A stretch of DNA of 64,000 nt from Chitinophaga alhagiae. GTDB taxonomy: Bacteria > Bacteroidota > Bacteroidia > Chitinophagales > Chitinophagaceae. Both the position numbers and the translations under genes were made by a program. How positions within the stretch are numbered: position 1 is the first letter of the stretch; the number at the start of each line of letters is the position of its first letter. This document shows, one piece after another, positions 17,301 to 24,765 of this stretch. The stretch is from positions 593,772 through 657,771 of the forward strand of contig NZ_QXMH01000003.1 in assembly GCF_003568665.1 (NCBI RefSeq), written 5' to 3'. The notes beneath the pieces are model-generated. The model was not told where the DNA came from and searched no databases. It saw only the letters and a list, made by a program, of their open reading frames with translations.

Positions 17301-17732
17301 CGGGGAGCCCAGCGTGTCTGTTACCGTGCCGCGCACGTCTTTCTTGAGCACAATATCTCCTTTCTCTTCCCGCGCGGTAATGGCAATGAGGTTACCCTCC
17401 AGCAGCCGGTACTCCAGGTTGGCTACCGGCAGCACTGTTTCCAGCACTTTAAATACTGTTTCATCTTTTACGGAGAGGTCTATCTTCTTGTCTATCCTTA
17501 CCTTTCTTTCACTGAAGATGAAATGATATTTGGTTTGGGCCTCTATCATCAGCAACACCTTTCTCAGGTCCGCAGACTCCAGGTTGAGAGACACCCTGTC
17601 CTGCGAGTGCACGGCGGCTGTTACGTGAAGGAAAGACAGAAGGAGCAGGAAAAAGGTCAGTTTCATAATCACAAATACCTTTATTAGCGCACACGGCGGT
17701 CTGTAAGCATGCGCTAAATGCTTTTTTTTCAT
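14313..17732 (-). CDS. SusC/RagA TonB-dependent transducer (module 1)
   Basis: A 1139-residue TonB-dependent receptor of the SusC type. After the signal region (hydrophobic core at about 23-40) comes an STN domain (LNLESADLRKVLLMIEAQT, about 50-115), then a carboxypeptidase-D-like domain (GTVTDTLGSPLPGVTIAVKE). The plug (EETVVVGFGKQKKKEVVGAV) and a 22-strand barrel ending in phenylalanine follow. The STN domain marks it as a signal transducer that touches the FecR protein encoded upstream. It imports an oligosaccharide with its SusD lid. The start is uncertain: ATG at 17732 gives a long cytoplasmic stretch, and an internal M at residue 23 is possible. Confidence 0.95.
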   Translation of the reverse strand: MKKKHLAHAYRPPCALIKVFVIMKLTFFLLLLSFLHVTAAVHSQDRVSLNLESADLRKVLLMIEAQTKYHFIFSERKVRIDKKIDLSVKDETVFKVLETVLPVANLEYRLLEGNLIAITAREEKGDIVLKKDVRGTVTDTLGSPLPGVTIAVKEAPSIGTTTDLSGKYVLDIPDNATTLIYSMIGYDKQEIPINGRAVINVQLAVASNQLEETVVVGFGKQKKKEVVGAVTTINPKELKVPSSNLTTALAGRLSGVIAYQRSGEPGADNADFFIRGVTTFGYKKDPLILIDGIEVSTTELSRMQVDDIASFSILKDATSTALYGARGANGVILITTKEGVEGKARVSVRLENSMSAPTKNVELADPVTYMRLGNEAVLTRDPLGVLPYPEAKIDNTIAGTNPYAYPATDWRKELFKDYTMNQRVNFNVSGGGKVARYYLAATMNQDNGMLKVDKRNNFNNNIKLKTYSMRSNVNINLTKTTEVGIRLSGTFDDYNGPISSGTEMYKKVIQSNPVLFPAYYPVDEEHAYVRHIMFGNYGDGSYINPYAEMVKGYKEYNRSVLLAQFELKQNLAFITEGLNLHALFNTTRRSYYDVSRFYNPFWYQMGSYDKYADKYTLTMLNPNTGTEYLNYSEGPKDVNSTTYIQVTANYNRTFNERHNVSAMGVFLMNNQVNANAGSLQLTLPHRNIGVSGRLTYAYDSRYFLEYDFGYNGSERFYADKRFGFFPSVGGAWLVSNEPWFKPLQPVISTLKLRATYGMVGNDAIGDPKSRFLYLADVSMKDGARGISFGTDYAYYRDGIFINRYGNNDITWETAIKTNWGVEVSLYNKLNILLDIYSEDRKNILMNRAYIPVTMGLLSNADIQANLGQATGKGFDLSIDYSHSFNRNLWLQARGNFTYATSKFSVYEEPDYEERYLSRVGYPMSQQWGYIAERLFTDDTEVANSPVQAFGEYRAGDIKYHDINGDGQITTRDRVPIGYPTTPEIVYGFGFSVGYKNFDLSAFFQGLTRESFWINADSTAPFVNNRAMLKAYADSHWSEENRNLYATWPRLSARPLSNNSQTSTWFMRNGAFLRLKTVELGYTLPASLTRRIKVEKTRFYLSGINLLLLSKFKLWDVEMGGNGLGYPVQKVINIGAQLSF

Positions 17733-17792
17733 AACTTACGTAGAATTAGTTGTTAATAATCGGGCACAGCCATCCCACTACAGAGACTGTAC

Positions 17793-17807
17793 CCATTAGG
17801 CTAATGG
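17793..17807. promoter_or_regulatory. 15-bp palindrome upstream of module 1 susC
   Basis: CCATTAG-G-CTAATGG is a perfect 7-bp inverted repeat with a one-base centre. It lies in the 143-bp gap between fecR and susC of module 1, about 60 bp before the susC start. Such dyads are usually protein-binding sites. The cognate protein is unknown. Confidence 0.4.
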
Positions 17808-17875
17808 CGGGGAATGGTTGCACATTTCCCGTTTTTTTTGTGTTTATTCCAAAGGCAAAAGATTTTGGTTTTCTC

Positions 17876-19000
17876 TTAATAAATAATGATGGCATCTTCT
17901 CCGCGCCGGTAATTGAACTGCTCCGTGAGCTGCAGCGCTTCCAGTGCCTGGGTCACTGTTTCGTTCCTGAACATACCGGTGAACCGCAGTTGCTGGATGG
18001 TTGTATTCTCGAAGCGGATGGATACATTATACCAGCGCTCCATACGGGTGGCCAGGCTGGTAAATGATTCGTCGTGGAATATGAGTTTATTGTCGATCCA
18101 GGCCGTTTCAATAATGGCGCTGTCTTCTTTCGGGAAATAAGTAGCCGTGCTGATCACGGGTACGCCGGGCTGCGGCTGGTCCTGCATGGAATCTTTCCCG
18201 TTGGTGACCACCAGTTTCTCCGCAGGTTTCAGGCGTATCTTTTTATCCGCCTGGTTTTTCAGCTGCACTTCTACCGCCCCGCTGATGAGGGTGGCCTCCG
18301 TCACTTTGTCTCCCGGGTAGGCCTTTACATTAAAGCTGGTACCCAGTACGTTAATATGCATGGTTTCCGTGTGTACGATGAACGGTTTTGCCGCGTCCGG
18401 CGTCACTTCAAAAAAGGCTTCCCCTTTCAGGTATACCTCCCGCGTGCCGCCTTTGAAGCGGAGGGGGTACTTCAGCTCGCTGTCCGCATTTAACCAAACG
18501 GAGGTACCGTCTGCCAGCTTGATATGCGAGCGGGTGCCGCGGATGTTGTATTCCGCCCGGAGGCCATCTTCCCTGCCAGGCAGCAAGCCTGTGGAGTCCA
18601 GCAGGTACCAGGTACCCACCAAAAAAAATATGGCGGCCGCCATGCGGGCCAGCAGCATGTACCACTTTACCGGCGGGGCCTGCTCTTCAGCAAGGTACTG
18701 CTCCGCTGCCTCACCGGCATTTTCCGGTATCACGGCGGTAGCTTTCACGTCACTTGCCGGCCACAGCGCCGGGTCTGCGGCATTCATTTGCGTTGTCAGC
18801 CGTGCAAAAGCTGCCCTGGTACTGTCTTCATCTCCCTTCTCCTCATTATTTTTCCAGTAGGCCTGCAGCCACTCGCTCTCCTTCCGGCGCTGTGGGTCTG
18901 CATGGGTAAGGGCCTCCAGTTCCCGCTGTTCCTCTCCGCTAATGTCTCCTGAAAGCAGCCTCGACAGCAGCCATAAATATCTTTCTTTGTCCGTTTGCAT
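17876..19000 (-). CDS. FecR family anti-sigma factor (module 1)
   Basis: A 374-residue anti-sigma protein. The cytoplasmic N-terminus (1-110) should bind the sigma factor, and one membrane helix lies at about 113-135. The periplasmic FecR domain begins near LRAEYNIRGTRSHIKLADGTSVWLNADSEL, and a C-terminal STN-like domain ends the protein. It transmits the signal from the SusC transducer to the ECF sigma factor. It has no DIAPGGN-type segment, unlike the FecR proteins of modules 2 and 4, and in that respect resembles module 3. It lies 105 bp downstream of the sigma gene. Confidence 0.92.
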   Translation of the reverse strand: MQTDKERYLWLLSRLLSGDISGEEQRELEALTHADPQRRKESEWLQAYWKNNEEKGDEDSTRAAFARLTTQMNAADPALWPASDVKATAVIPENAGEAAEQYLAEEQAPPVKWYMLLARMAAAIFFLVGTWYLLDSTGLLPGREDGLRAEYNIRGTRSHIKLADGTSVWLNADSELKYPLRFKGGTREVYLKGEAFFEVTPDAAKPFIVHTETMHINVLGTSFNVKAYPGDKVTEATLISGAVEVQLKNQADKKIRLKPAEKLVVTNGKDSMQDQPQPGVPVISTATYFPKEDSAIIETAWIDNKLIFHDESFTSLATRMERWYNVSIRFENTTIQQLRFTGMFRNETVTQALEALQLTEQFNYRRGEDAIIIY

Positions 19001-19105
19001 AAAGCCGGGATTTGCCCTGTTTGCCTATAAGACACAGAAAGATACCCGGCTTACGTACTTGCCGGGAAAATTTTTTTAGTGGCTGAAAAGTGATTAGGAA
19101 GGCGC

Positions 19106-19750
19106 CTACCCCTGTACCGCCAGCAGGAAAGACAGCAGCAGGGCAACGTCTGCTTTTACGCCAGACGGGGATTTACGTTTAACGGTCAGGTAGGGTTGCA
19201 GTTCCTTGTGCAGGGTCTTGACCGCGTTGAACAACTGCGTTTCCACGGTGCGGTGAGAGAGGTTCATGATCTCCGCCACTTCTTTGGGCCGGAAGCCCTC
19301 CTCGCGGATGAGGCGGAATATTTTGCGGCGGCGGGGAGGAAGCATTTCTACCGCGGCGTCTAGCTGGGCCAGCAGCTCCTTCCATTCCGAGGCCTTATAG
19401 GGGTCATGTGAAGATACAATGCTCAATTGCTCCGGGCTGTCTGTGGATACCACCCGGTAGCCGGAAAACTTGCGCAGGTAGTTGAGGCTCTGGTTACGTA
19501 CCGCGGTAAAGAGGTATTTTTCTATGTGCAGCACCTCCTGGTACCCCTGGCGGCCCGTCCACAATTTCATAAAAATGTCGGATACGATCTCTTCCGCAGA
19601 CTCGCGGCTGTTTACATACTCCACGGCAAAACGTACCAGCCCCTGGTAGCAGCAGTGAAACATCTCTTCAAAAGCACGGTGGTCACCTTCCTGCCAAACC
19701 CTTTGCCATAAAGCATTCAGAGCAGCCTTACCATCTTTCATACGCGCCAT
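19106..19750 (-). CDS. ECF sigma-70 factor (module 1)
   Basis: A 214-residue ECF sigma factor. Region 2 is clear (FAVEYVNSRESAEEIVSDIFMKLW) and region 4 has MLPPRRRKIFRLIREEGFRPKEVAEIMNLSHRTVETQL. The last 15 residues are hydrophobic (ADVALLLSFLLAVQG), an unusual finish for a soluble protein that could anchor it to the membrane. It should drive the module 1 susC operon when released by the FecR protein encoded downstream. A cluster of inverted repeats precedes the gene at 19780-19850. Confidence 0.92.
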   Translation of the reverse strand: MARMKDGKAALNALWQRVWQEGDHRAFEEMFHCCYQGLVRFAVEYVNSRESAEEIVSDIFMKLWTGRQGYQEVLHIEKYLFTAVRNQSLNYLRKFSGYRVVSTDSPEQLSIVSSHDPYKASEWKELLAQLDAAVEMLPPRRRKIFRLIREEGFRPKEVAEIMNLSHRTVETQLFNAVKTLHKELQPYLTVKRKSPSGVKADVALLLSFLLAVQG

Positions 19751-19779
19751 GTTTTTTCGTGAACACCTTCTCTGTAGAC

Positions 19780-19850
19780 ATACCGGAGTGGAATTGGTTG
19801 ATAATGATCTTCGTGGAACCGGGGCATACCGGGGTATGCAATACCGGTAT
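19780..19850. promoter_or_regulatory. Inverted-repeat cluster upstream of module 1 sigma gene
   Basis: Three copies of ATACCGG occur here. One is at 19780-19786. A second lies within the perfect repeat GCATACC-GG-GGTATGC at 19824-19839. The third is in the palindrome ATACCGGTAT at 19841-19850. The cluster lies between the RDD gene end (19907) and the sigma start (19750). It could be operator sites or a folded RNA leader; no T-run follows, so it is not a clear terminator. Confidence 0.4.
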
Positions 19851-19906
19851 CCAAAGTACTGTTTAAAAATCGATTTTGCAAATAGGGGGTATTAAATCTG
19901 TTCCGG

Positions 19907-20347
19907 CTACTTTATTTTCCTGGTTACAATGGTGTTGGTAAAACTATCGTGCCATACTTCTCCCCAGAAAATAGACAGCGGCTCAATGGGGATCAGGCGG
20001 TAAAGGCTGCGCTTCAGCACATCGTTAAACGTAAGAGCGCCTCCATTATCTTTCAATGCAACCGTTCCCGTTACCAGTTTACCGGGTGTGCGGCCTTTCA
20101 ACACGCTTTCGAAGAAAAGATAATACACAAAATACAAGGTAAAAGACACCGCCAGGTCTGTTAACAACCGGTCACTCCATGCAGTGGTTTGGCGGGGAGG
20201 TTGCCATAAGTCATATACCAGGTAATACAATACCTGAAAACAGATATTGTCTACCAGGTAGTTGGCAAAACGGGTGCCTTTGGAAACAGGGGCTATGGCC
20301 AATTCCTGATCAAACTCTTCCAGCAAATGAGGTGAAGTTTCTTTCAT
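19907..20347 (-). CDS. RDD family membrane protein
   Basis: A 146-residue protein matching the RDD family. It has R near the start of the first helix (KGTRFANYLVDNICFQVLYYLVYD), a second hydrophobic segment (LAVSFTLYFVYYLFFESVL), and the conserved GRTPGKLVTGTVALKDNGGALTF after it. The function of the family is mostly unknown; some members take part in stress or ion tolerance. It stands alone between module 1 and the NTF2-like gene with about 75 bp on its upstream side. Confidence 0.82.
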   Translation of the reverse strand: MKETSPHLLEEFDQELAIAPVSKGTRFANYLVDNICFQVLYYLVYDLWQPPRQTTAWSDRLLTDLAVSFTLYFVYYLFFESVLKGRTPGKLVTGTVALKDNGGALTFNDVLKRSLYRLIPIEPLSIFWGEVWHDSFTNTIVTRKIK

Positions 20348-20422
20348 ATGGTATGGGATTTAGTAGATGAAAGATAAAGGAAAATATGCTTTCTTCACCC
20401 ACCTCTCCCCTTATACAAACCG

Positions 20423-21316
20423 CTAATGCAGGCTTACCACCCGCGTTATTTTCCATTCACCACCCTGCTGTTGCCACAACACAATGAACTTGGAAGGATT
20501 CGAGGCACCCGGTTCGGCTTTGTTCCGGAAACGGTGATACCCTATTTCCACAGCGCCGTAACCGTGAATGGGATACACTTCCAGGCTGCCCTTCACCAGC
20601 TCCCGCGTTACCTTGCCGCAGATGTTTTTGCGGATAGATGCAAGATTATCTTTTTTAGAGGTGGAAAGGCCCGTTCTGTCATGGTAAAACTCCAGCGTAT
20701 CAGACATCATAGAGGCCATCTTTTCCATGTTGCAGGTATTGTAGGTATCGAAATAGATACTGTCAAGCCGGGCAATGGTATTGTGCAACATTTCAGATAC
20801 CGGCGCATAGGGGGCTGGCTGGTACCGTGTTTCTGTGGCAAATTGTGTGTTCACCAGGTAGTCCAGCTCCCGGGCTATTTTCCATTCGTTACCTTCCCGG
20901 CGCCAGGTACGGGAAAATTTCGATTCTTCCACCTGCCGCTCCACACCGTTTTGCCGCACATAAAAACGCTGTACGCCGGTTTGCATGGCCTCCTGCTCGC
21001 CCAAGGGAAATACTTGTACGCTTTCTTTTACCAGCTCCCGCCGCATTTTCACGGAAGGATTACTGCAGGTTTTTTGTATAAATGCGACCAGCCCTTCATA
21101 TGGCTGGGCACTGGTGGGATTAGCATAACCACCGTCGTGAAAAAGCATAAAGTCTTTTGCCAGCACAGTTTCCAGTTGCTGCAGGTTACAGGTACCCATG
21201 GCAATGGCAAAGAGCAGGCTGTCTTTCCGTGCCAGTTCCTTCTCCAAAGGGGTGTTTTCCTGGGCCATTGAACCTTGGGTCAATAAAAGTAATAGCATGA
21301 AATACAATATCCTCAT
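20423..21316 (-). CDS. Secreted protein with two NTF2-like (DUF4440/SnoaL) domains
   Basis: A 297-residue exported protein with a signal peptide (1-18). Two NTF2-like folds follow in tandem: about 25-160 (LEKELARKDSLLFAIAMGTCNLQQLETVLAKDFMLFHDGG) and about 180-297 (LDSIYFDTYNTCNMEKMASMMSDTLEFYHDRTGLS). The same KDNLASIRKNICGKVTRELV and FIQKTCSNPSVKMRRELV pieces recur, so the two halves look like an internal duplication. Each half has the cone-shaped pocket fold, with no recognised catalytic residues. The role is unknown. Confidence 0.75.
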   Translation of the reverse strand: MRILYFMLLLLLTQGSMAQENTPLEKELARKDSLLFAIAMGTCNLQQLETVLAKDFMLFHDGGYANPTSAQPYEGLVAFIQKTCSNPSVKMRRELVKESVQVFPLGEQEAMQTGVQRFYVRQNGVERQVEESKFSRTWRREGNEWKIARELDYLVNTQFATETRYQPAPYAPVSEMLHNTIARLDSIYFDTYNTCNMEKMASMMSDTLEFYHDRTGLSTSKKDNLASIRKNICGKVTRELVKGSLEVYPIHGYGAVEIGYHRFRNKAEPGASNPSKFIVLWQQQGGEWKITRVVSLH

Positions 21317-21529
21317 AGTTTCTTGGTTTTACATGGTAGTATGTTATACTTAATACCAAGATACATTGAAAATTCATTTCAACACTATTTTTTTTGTTTG
21401 ATTGCTCCACGGTCATATGGCGGCAGGAGGATCTCTCCGTATCAAAAATGACAAATTTCTCCCCAGTTTCCCCATTTTCTCCCCCGCTCCCGCTTGCTAA
21501 TTTTAACCAGTAACTAAATTCCACCATCC

Positions 21530-22345
21530 ATGAACACAACACTTTCCAAAGAACAGATACAGTTCTATACAGACAACGGCTACATTGTGATCGAAGACTT
21601 TCTCACTCCGGAAGAGCTGGCCACCTGGCGCGAAGCCGTTACGGAAGCCGTGGCGGAAAGGAACGGGTTGAAGATACCGGGCAAGTCTATCTCCATTAAT
21701 GATGATGATGGTATTAACAAGGAAGCGGACTATTTTAACAACGTATTTGACCAGCTGCTGAACCTCTGGCAAACCAACGAAAAAGTCAAAACGCTGATGC
21801 TGGACGAGCGCATCGGGAAAATGATAGCGGAGCTGGCCGGCGTTGACGGCGTGCGCATCTGGCATGATCAGGCGCTCATCAAACGCCCCTGGGCCAACCC
21901 CACCTCCTGGCACCTGGACACGCCGTTCTGGTCTTTCTCAGACCGGCGGGCCATGTCTATCTGGGTGGCGCTAGACGATGCCACGCTTGAGAACGGCTGC
22001 CTCTTCTTCATCCCCGGCTCTCACAAAACCGCCACATTCGAGAACCCGGGCATTGGCAAGAACATGGGAGAGATCTTCACCACCTACCCGGAATTTAAAC
22101 AAAGCAGGTCTGTAGCCGCGCCCATGAAAGCGGGCAGCTGCTCTTTCCATTGCGGCCTCACCATACACGGGGCACACGCCAATATGACGCCGGGCTTTCG
22201 CCGGGCCATGACCTGCGCGTACATGCCTGATGGGAACACGTATAACGGCACGCCGAACATTTTACCGGATGACTATGTGCAGTCTCTCCAACCGGGAGAC
22301 CCGCTGAACAACAACGAACAGAACCCATTGATCTATTCCAGATAA
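21530..22345 (+). CDS. Phytanoyl-CoA dioxygenase (PhyH) family Fe(II)/2-oxoglutarate oxygenase
   Basis: A 271-residue non-haem iron oxygenase. The iron ligands are H128 and D130 (TSWHLDTPFWS) and H213 (LTIHGAHANMT). R224 or R225 in the following GFRRAM should hold 2-oxoglutarate. The double-stranded beta-helix is complete and length is normal for the family. Members hydroxylate diverse small molecules, and the substrate cannot be told here. The next gene, a sugar isomerase-like protein, starts 8 bp later, so the two form an operon and may act on the same compound. Confidence 0.9.
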   Translation: MNTTLSKEQIQFYTDNGYIVIEDFLTPEELATWREAVTEAVAERNGLKIPGKSISINDDDGINKEADYFNNVFDQLLNLWQTNEKVKTLMLDERIGKMIAELAGVDGVRIWHDQALIKRPWANPTSWHLDTPFWSFSDRRAMSIWVALDDATLENGCLFFIPGSHKTATFENPGIGKNMGEIFTTYPEFKQSRSVAAPMKAGSCSFHCGLTIHGAHANMTPGFRRAMTCAYMPDGNTYNGTPNILPDDYVQSLQPGDPLNNNEQNPLIYSR

Positions 22346-22353
22346 ACGAACTT

Positions 22354-23202
22354 ATGCTGTCTGTCAAATTCTATTATCCCCGCTGGGGATCGGAAACTGT
22401 TGCCTGGAATGGTTTTGCCGGCCAGGTAAAACAAGCCGGTTTCCATGGGATAGAGGTATACCCGCTTCAGCACCTCCACGAAAAAAATGATATGCTCCAG
22501 GCCCTTGAAAACCATGGCCTGGAGTTTTCACTCCTGCATGCGGAAATGAAGGAGGGGAAAAATTTTACGGCGTATAAACAGGCGTTGGAAAACAACCTCC
22601 GCCTGCTGGGCACGTTTGAGCGAAACGGTCTGCGGCCGCAGTTCATCACTTCTCAAACCGGGCGGGAATATTATTCAAAAGACCAGATGGCGGAGTGTTT
22701 TGACATTTGTGACCGGGTGAGCCGTGAAACAGGCATCCCTGTTATACAGGAAACGCACCGCAACAAATGGTCTTTTGCCGCGCATGTAGTTAAAGAATAC
22801 CTGCAGCAGTTCCCTTCGCTGCAGCTGGCGCTTGACCTCTCTCACTGGGTATGCGTATCTGAAAGTTACCTGGAAGACCAGCAGGATGCGGTAGACCTGG
22901 CCATCCGCCACACCCGGCACCTGCATGCCCGGGTGGGCCATACGGAAGGCCCTCAGGTGACAGACCCGCGCACGCCGGAAAACCGGGAGGCGCTGGAGCA
23001 TCACCTGCAATGGTGGGACCAGTGGATAGCGCACCTGCGCGCCTCCGGCGCCACGCAATGCACTATTACGCCGGAGTTTGGGCCGTATCCTTACCTGCCT
23101 TACCAGGTTGGCACTACCACACCTGTAGCCAGCCAGTGGGATATCAACTGCTTTATGAAAACGCTGCTGGAGCGGCGTTATTCTTTGGGCTCCCCGGTTT
23201 GA
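22354..23202 (+). CDS. Sugar phosphate isomerase/epimerase-like TIM barrel (PF01261)
   Basis: A 282-residue xylose-isomerase-like barrel protein. Characteristic pieces are FHGIEVYPLQHLHE, the substrate-loop IPVIQETHRNKWSF, and the metal-ligand strand ALDLSHWVCVSESYL, then HARVGHTEGPQV and TITPEFGPYPYLP. No signal peptide is present, so it is cytoplasmic. It overlaps the 3' end of the convergent GH20 gene by 25 bp. The reaction cannot be named from sequence. Pairing with the PhyH gene suggests a pathway for a sugar or cyclitol derivative. Confidence 0.82.
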   Translation: MLSVKFYYPRWGSETVAWNGFAGQVKQAGFHGIEVYPLQHLHEKNDMLQALENHGLEFSLLHAEMKEGKNFTAYKQALENNLRLLGTFERNGLRPQFITSQTGREYYSKDQMAECFDICDRVSRETGIPVIQETHRNKWSFAAHVVKEYLQQFPSLQLALDLSHWVCVSESYLEDQQDAVDLAIRHTRHLHARVGHTEGPQVTDPRTPENREALEHHLQWWDQWIAHLRASGATQCTITPEFGPYPYLPYQVGTTTPVASQWDINCFMKTLLERRYSLGSPV

Positions 23203-24761
23203 GCGGGGTTTAAGAGATCGAAATAATAAAGACCGTCTGCCCGGTACAGCGGGAAATGAGCGGCCAGGCGTGTTTTGAAACCATCATAGTTTCTTTGTGC
23301 GGCGGGCGTCCATGCGGCTTCGGATACAGCGGCCAGCCGGGGAAACAGCATATAGTCCAGCCGTTGAGGAGAAGCGATCCATTCCGTCCATACATTAGCC
23401 TGTATGCCCAGCACCTGTTCTGCATCCCGGAACTTTACCGGGAGCGCTTCCCGCGTGAAGCGGTACACGGCTGCCGTTGAGTTCAGCCCGAACTTCCGCC
23501 AGTTTGGACCATGTACCTGCGTGCTGTCTTGCATATAATCAAAATAAAACGGCAGGCGGGGGCAAAGTACAACGGGCAGAGACTTGTCTATAAGCTTCTG
23601 CAATTGCTCCGGCTTGTTATGCCGCCACCAGAACACGATGGTACTGTCTGGCTTCAACGCAAAGTCCGCAACCTCATCCCAGGCCAGCACCTTGTTCTGG
23701 ATGCGCAGCAACGAATCTGCCACCCTTTCCACAAAATACCGCTCTACAGCTACCAGGTCTTTCATCCCGGCCTGCTTCATCAGGCGTTGCACACCGGTAT
23801 CGGATCGCCATTGTTCATTGCCAAAATGCACTTCGTCCCCGCCAATGTGGACCATCTGCGAGGGGAACAGCACATCCGTTTCTTTCAGGATGCGGCTGAT
23901 GTACTGATAGGTGTCTTCCTTTCCCGGGTTGAACGTAAAGTGAGGGAACTTTGCGGAGCCGCCGCCGCTGAACTCGGGGTACGCCCTGTTGGCCGCCGTG
24001 GCATGGCCCGGCATATCTATTTCCGGTATGATAACAATAAAACGTTCGGCGGCGTAAGCCACTATTTCCCGGATGTCTTCCTGTGTATAATAGGCGGCAG
24101 CGGCATTTTCGTTGCTGGAGTTGCCGATACCGCCCACCATGGCCAGCCTGGGATATTGTTTGATCTCCAGCCGCCAGCCCGGCTGGTCTGTAAGATGCCA
24201 GTGAAAACGGTTCAGCTTGTAAAAGGCCATCCAGTCAAGTATCTGCTTCACTTTTTCCTTGCCAAAAAAATGGCGGGACTCGTCCAGCATCAACCCTCTC
24301 CACTGGTACAGCGGCTGGTCTTTCAGGCTCCAGCTGGCGGCTTCAAAAGACAAGCCTTCCTGCCTGACCAGCTGAACAAGGGAAACGACCCCGTTAAACA
24401 GCCCTTCATTGTCCCGCGCGGTAATGGTTACCCGGTCTGCTCTTATCTCCAGCCCATACGCGCCCACCGGGCCTTTCCATTTACCGTCATATACCAGCGA
24501 AATGCTTTGCGCGGCCTGCGCGGGCTTCATGGCCACCGTTAGCCGGTGGCGCCGGAACAGCTCCTGCTGCAGGTAATGCGCTACGGGCATGGTCCGCCCA
24601 TCCCGGCAAACAATGCGGGTATCCTCTCCAAAACGGAAGGCGCCCTTTCCTTTCACGGCCTGTACGGGCAAGGGGACTACAGGACAGGCTTGCTGTGCCG
24701 CCAGATACGCGCCTGGGGTTAACAGGAACAATATCAGGAAGACCAGTTTTTTTATCTGCAT
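23178..24761 (-). CDS. GH20 beta-N-acetylhexosaminidase
   Basis: A 527-residue secreted hexosaminidase with a signal peptide (MQIKKLVFLILFLL...). An N-terminal GH20b domain is followed by the catalytic barrel. Family motifs are WHLTDQPGWRLEIKQYP, IPEIDMPGHATAANRAYPE and HIGGDEVHF, the last with the catalytic pair D309-E310, then W-E/Y motifs near the end. It removes terminal GlcNAc or GalNAc. The start is placed at the second ATG (24761) because the first (24785) would overlap the upstream gene and spoil the signal peptide. It is the last gene of module 2. Confidence 0.92.
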   Translation of the reverse strand: MQIKKLVFLILFLLTPGAYLAAQQACPVVPLPVQAVKGKGAFRFGEDTRIVCRDGRTMPVAHYLQQELFRRHRLTVAMKPAQAAQSISLVYDGKWKGPVGAYGLEIRADRVTITARDNEGLFNGVVSLVQLVRQEGLSFEAASWSLKDQPLYQWRGLMLDESRHFFGKEKVKQILDWMAFYKLNRFHWHLTDQPGWRLEIKQYPRLAMVGGIGNSSNENAAAAYYTQEDIREIVAYAAERFIVIIPEIDMPGHATAANRAYPEFSGGGSAKFPHFTFNPGKEDTYQYISRILKETDVLFPSQMVHIGGDEVHFGNEQWRSDTGVQRLMKQAGMKDLVAVERYFVERVADSLLRIQNKVLAWDEVADFALKPDSTIVFWWRHNKPEQLQKLIDKSLPVVLCPRLPFYFDYMQDSTQVHGPNWRKFGLNSTAAVYRFTREALPVKFRDAEQVLGIQANVWTEWIASPQRLDYMLFPRLAAVSEAAWTPAAQRNYDGFKTRLAAHFPLYRADGLYYFDLLNPAQTGEPKE

Positions 24762-24765
24762 ATAC

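Noticed and set aside
21317..21529. Riboswitch or small RNA before the PhyH gene
   Set aside because: The 213-bp gap has A/T-rich and pyrimidine-rich runs, but no stable fold or known riboswitch motif was found.
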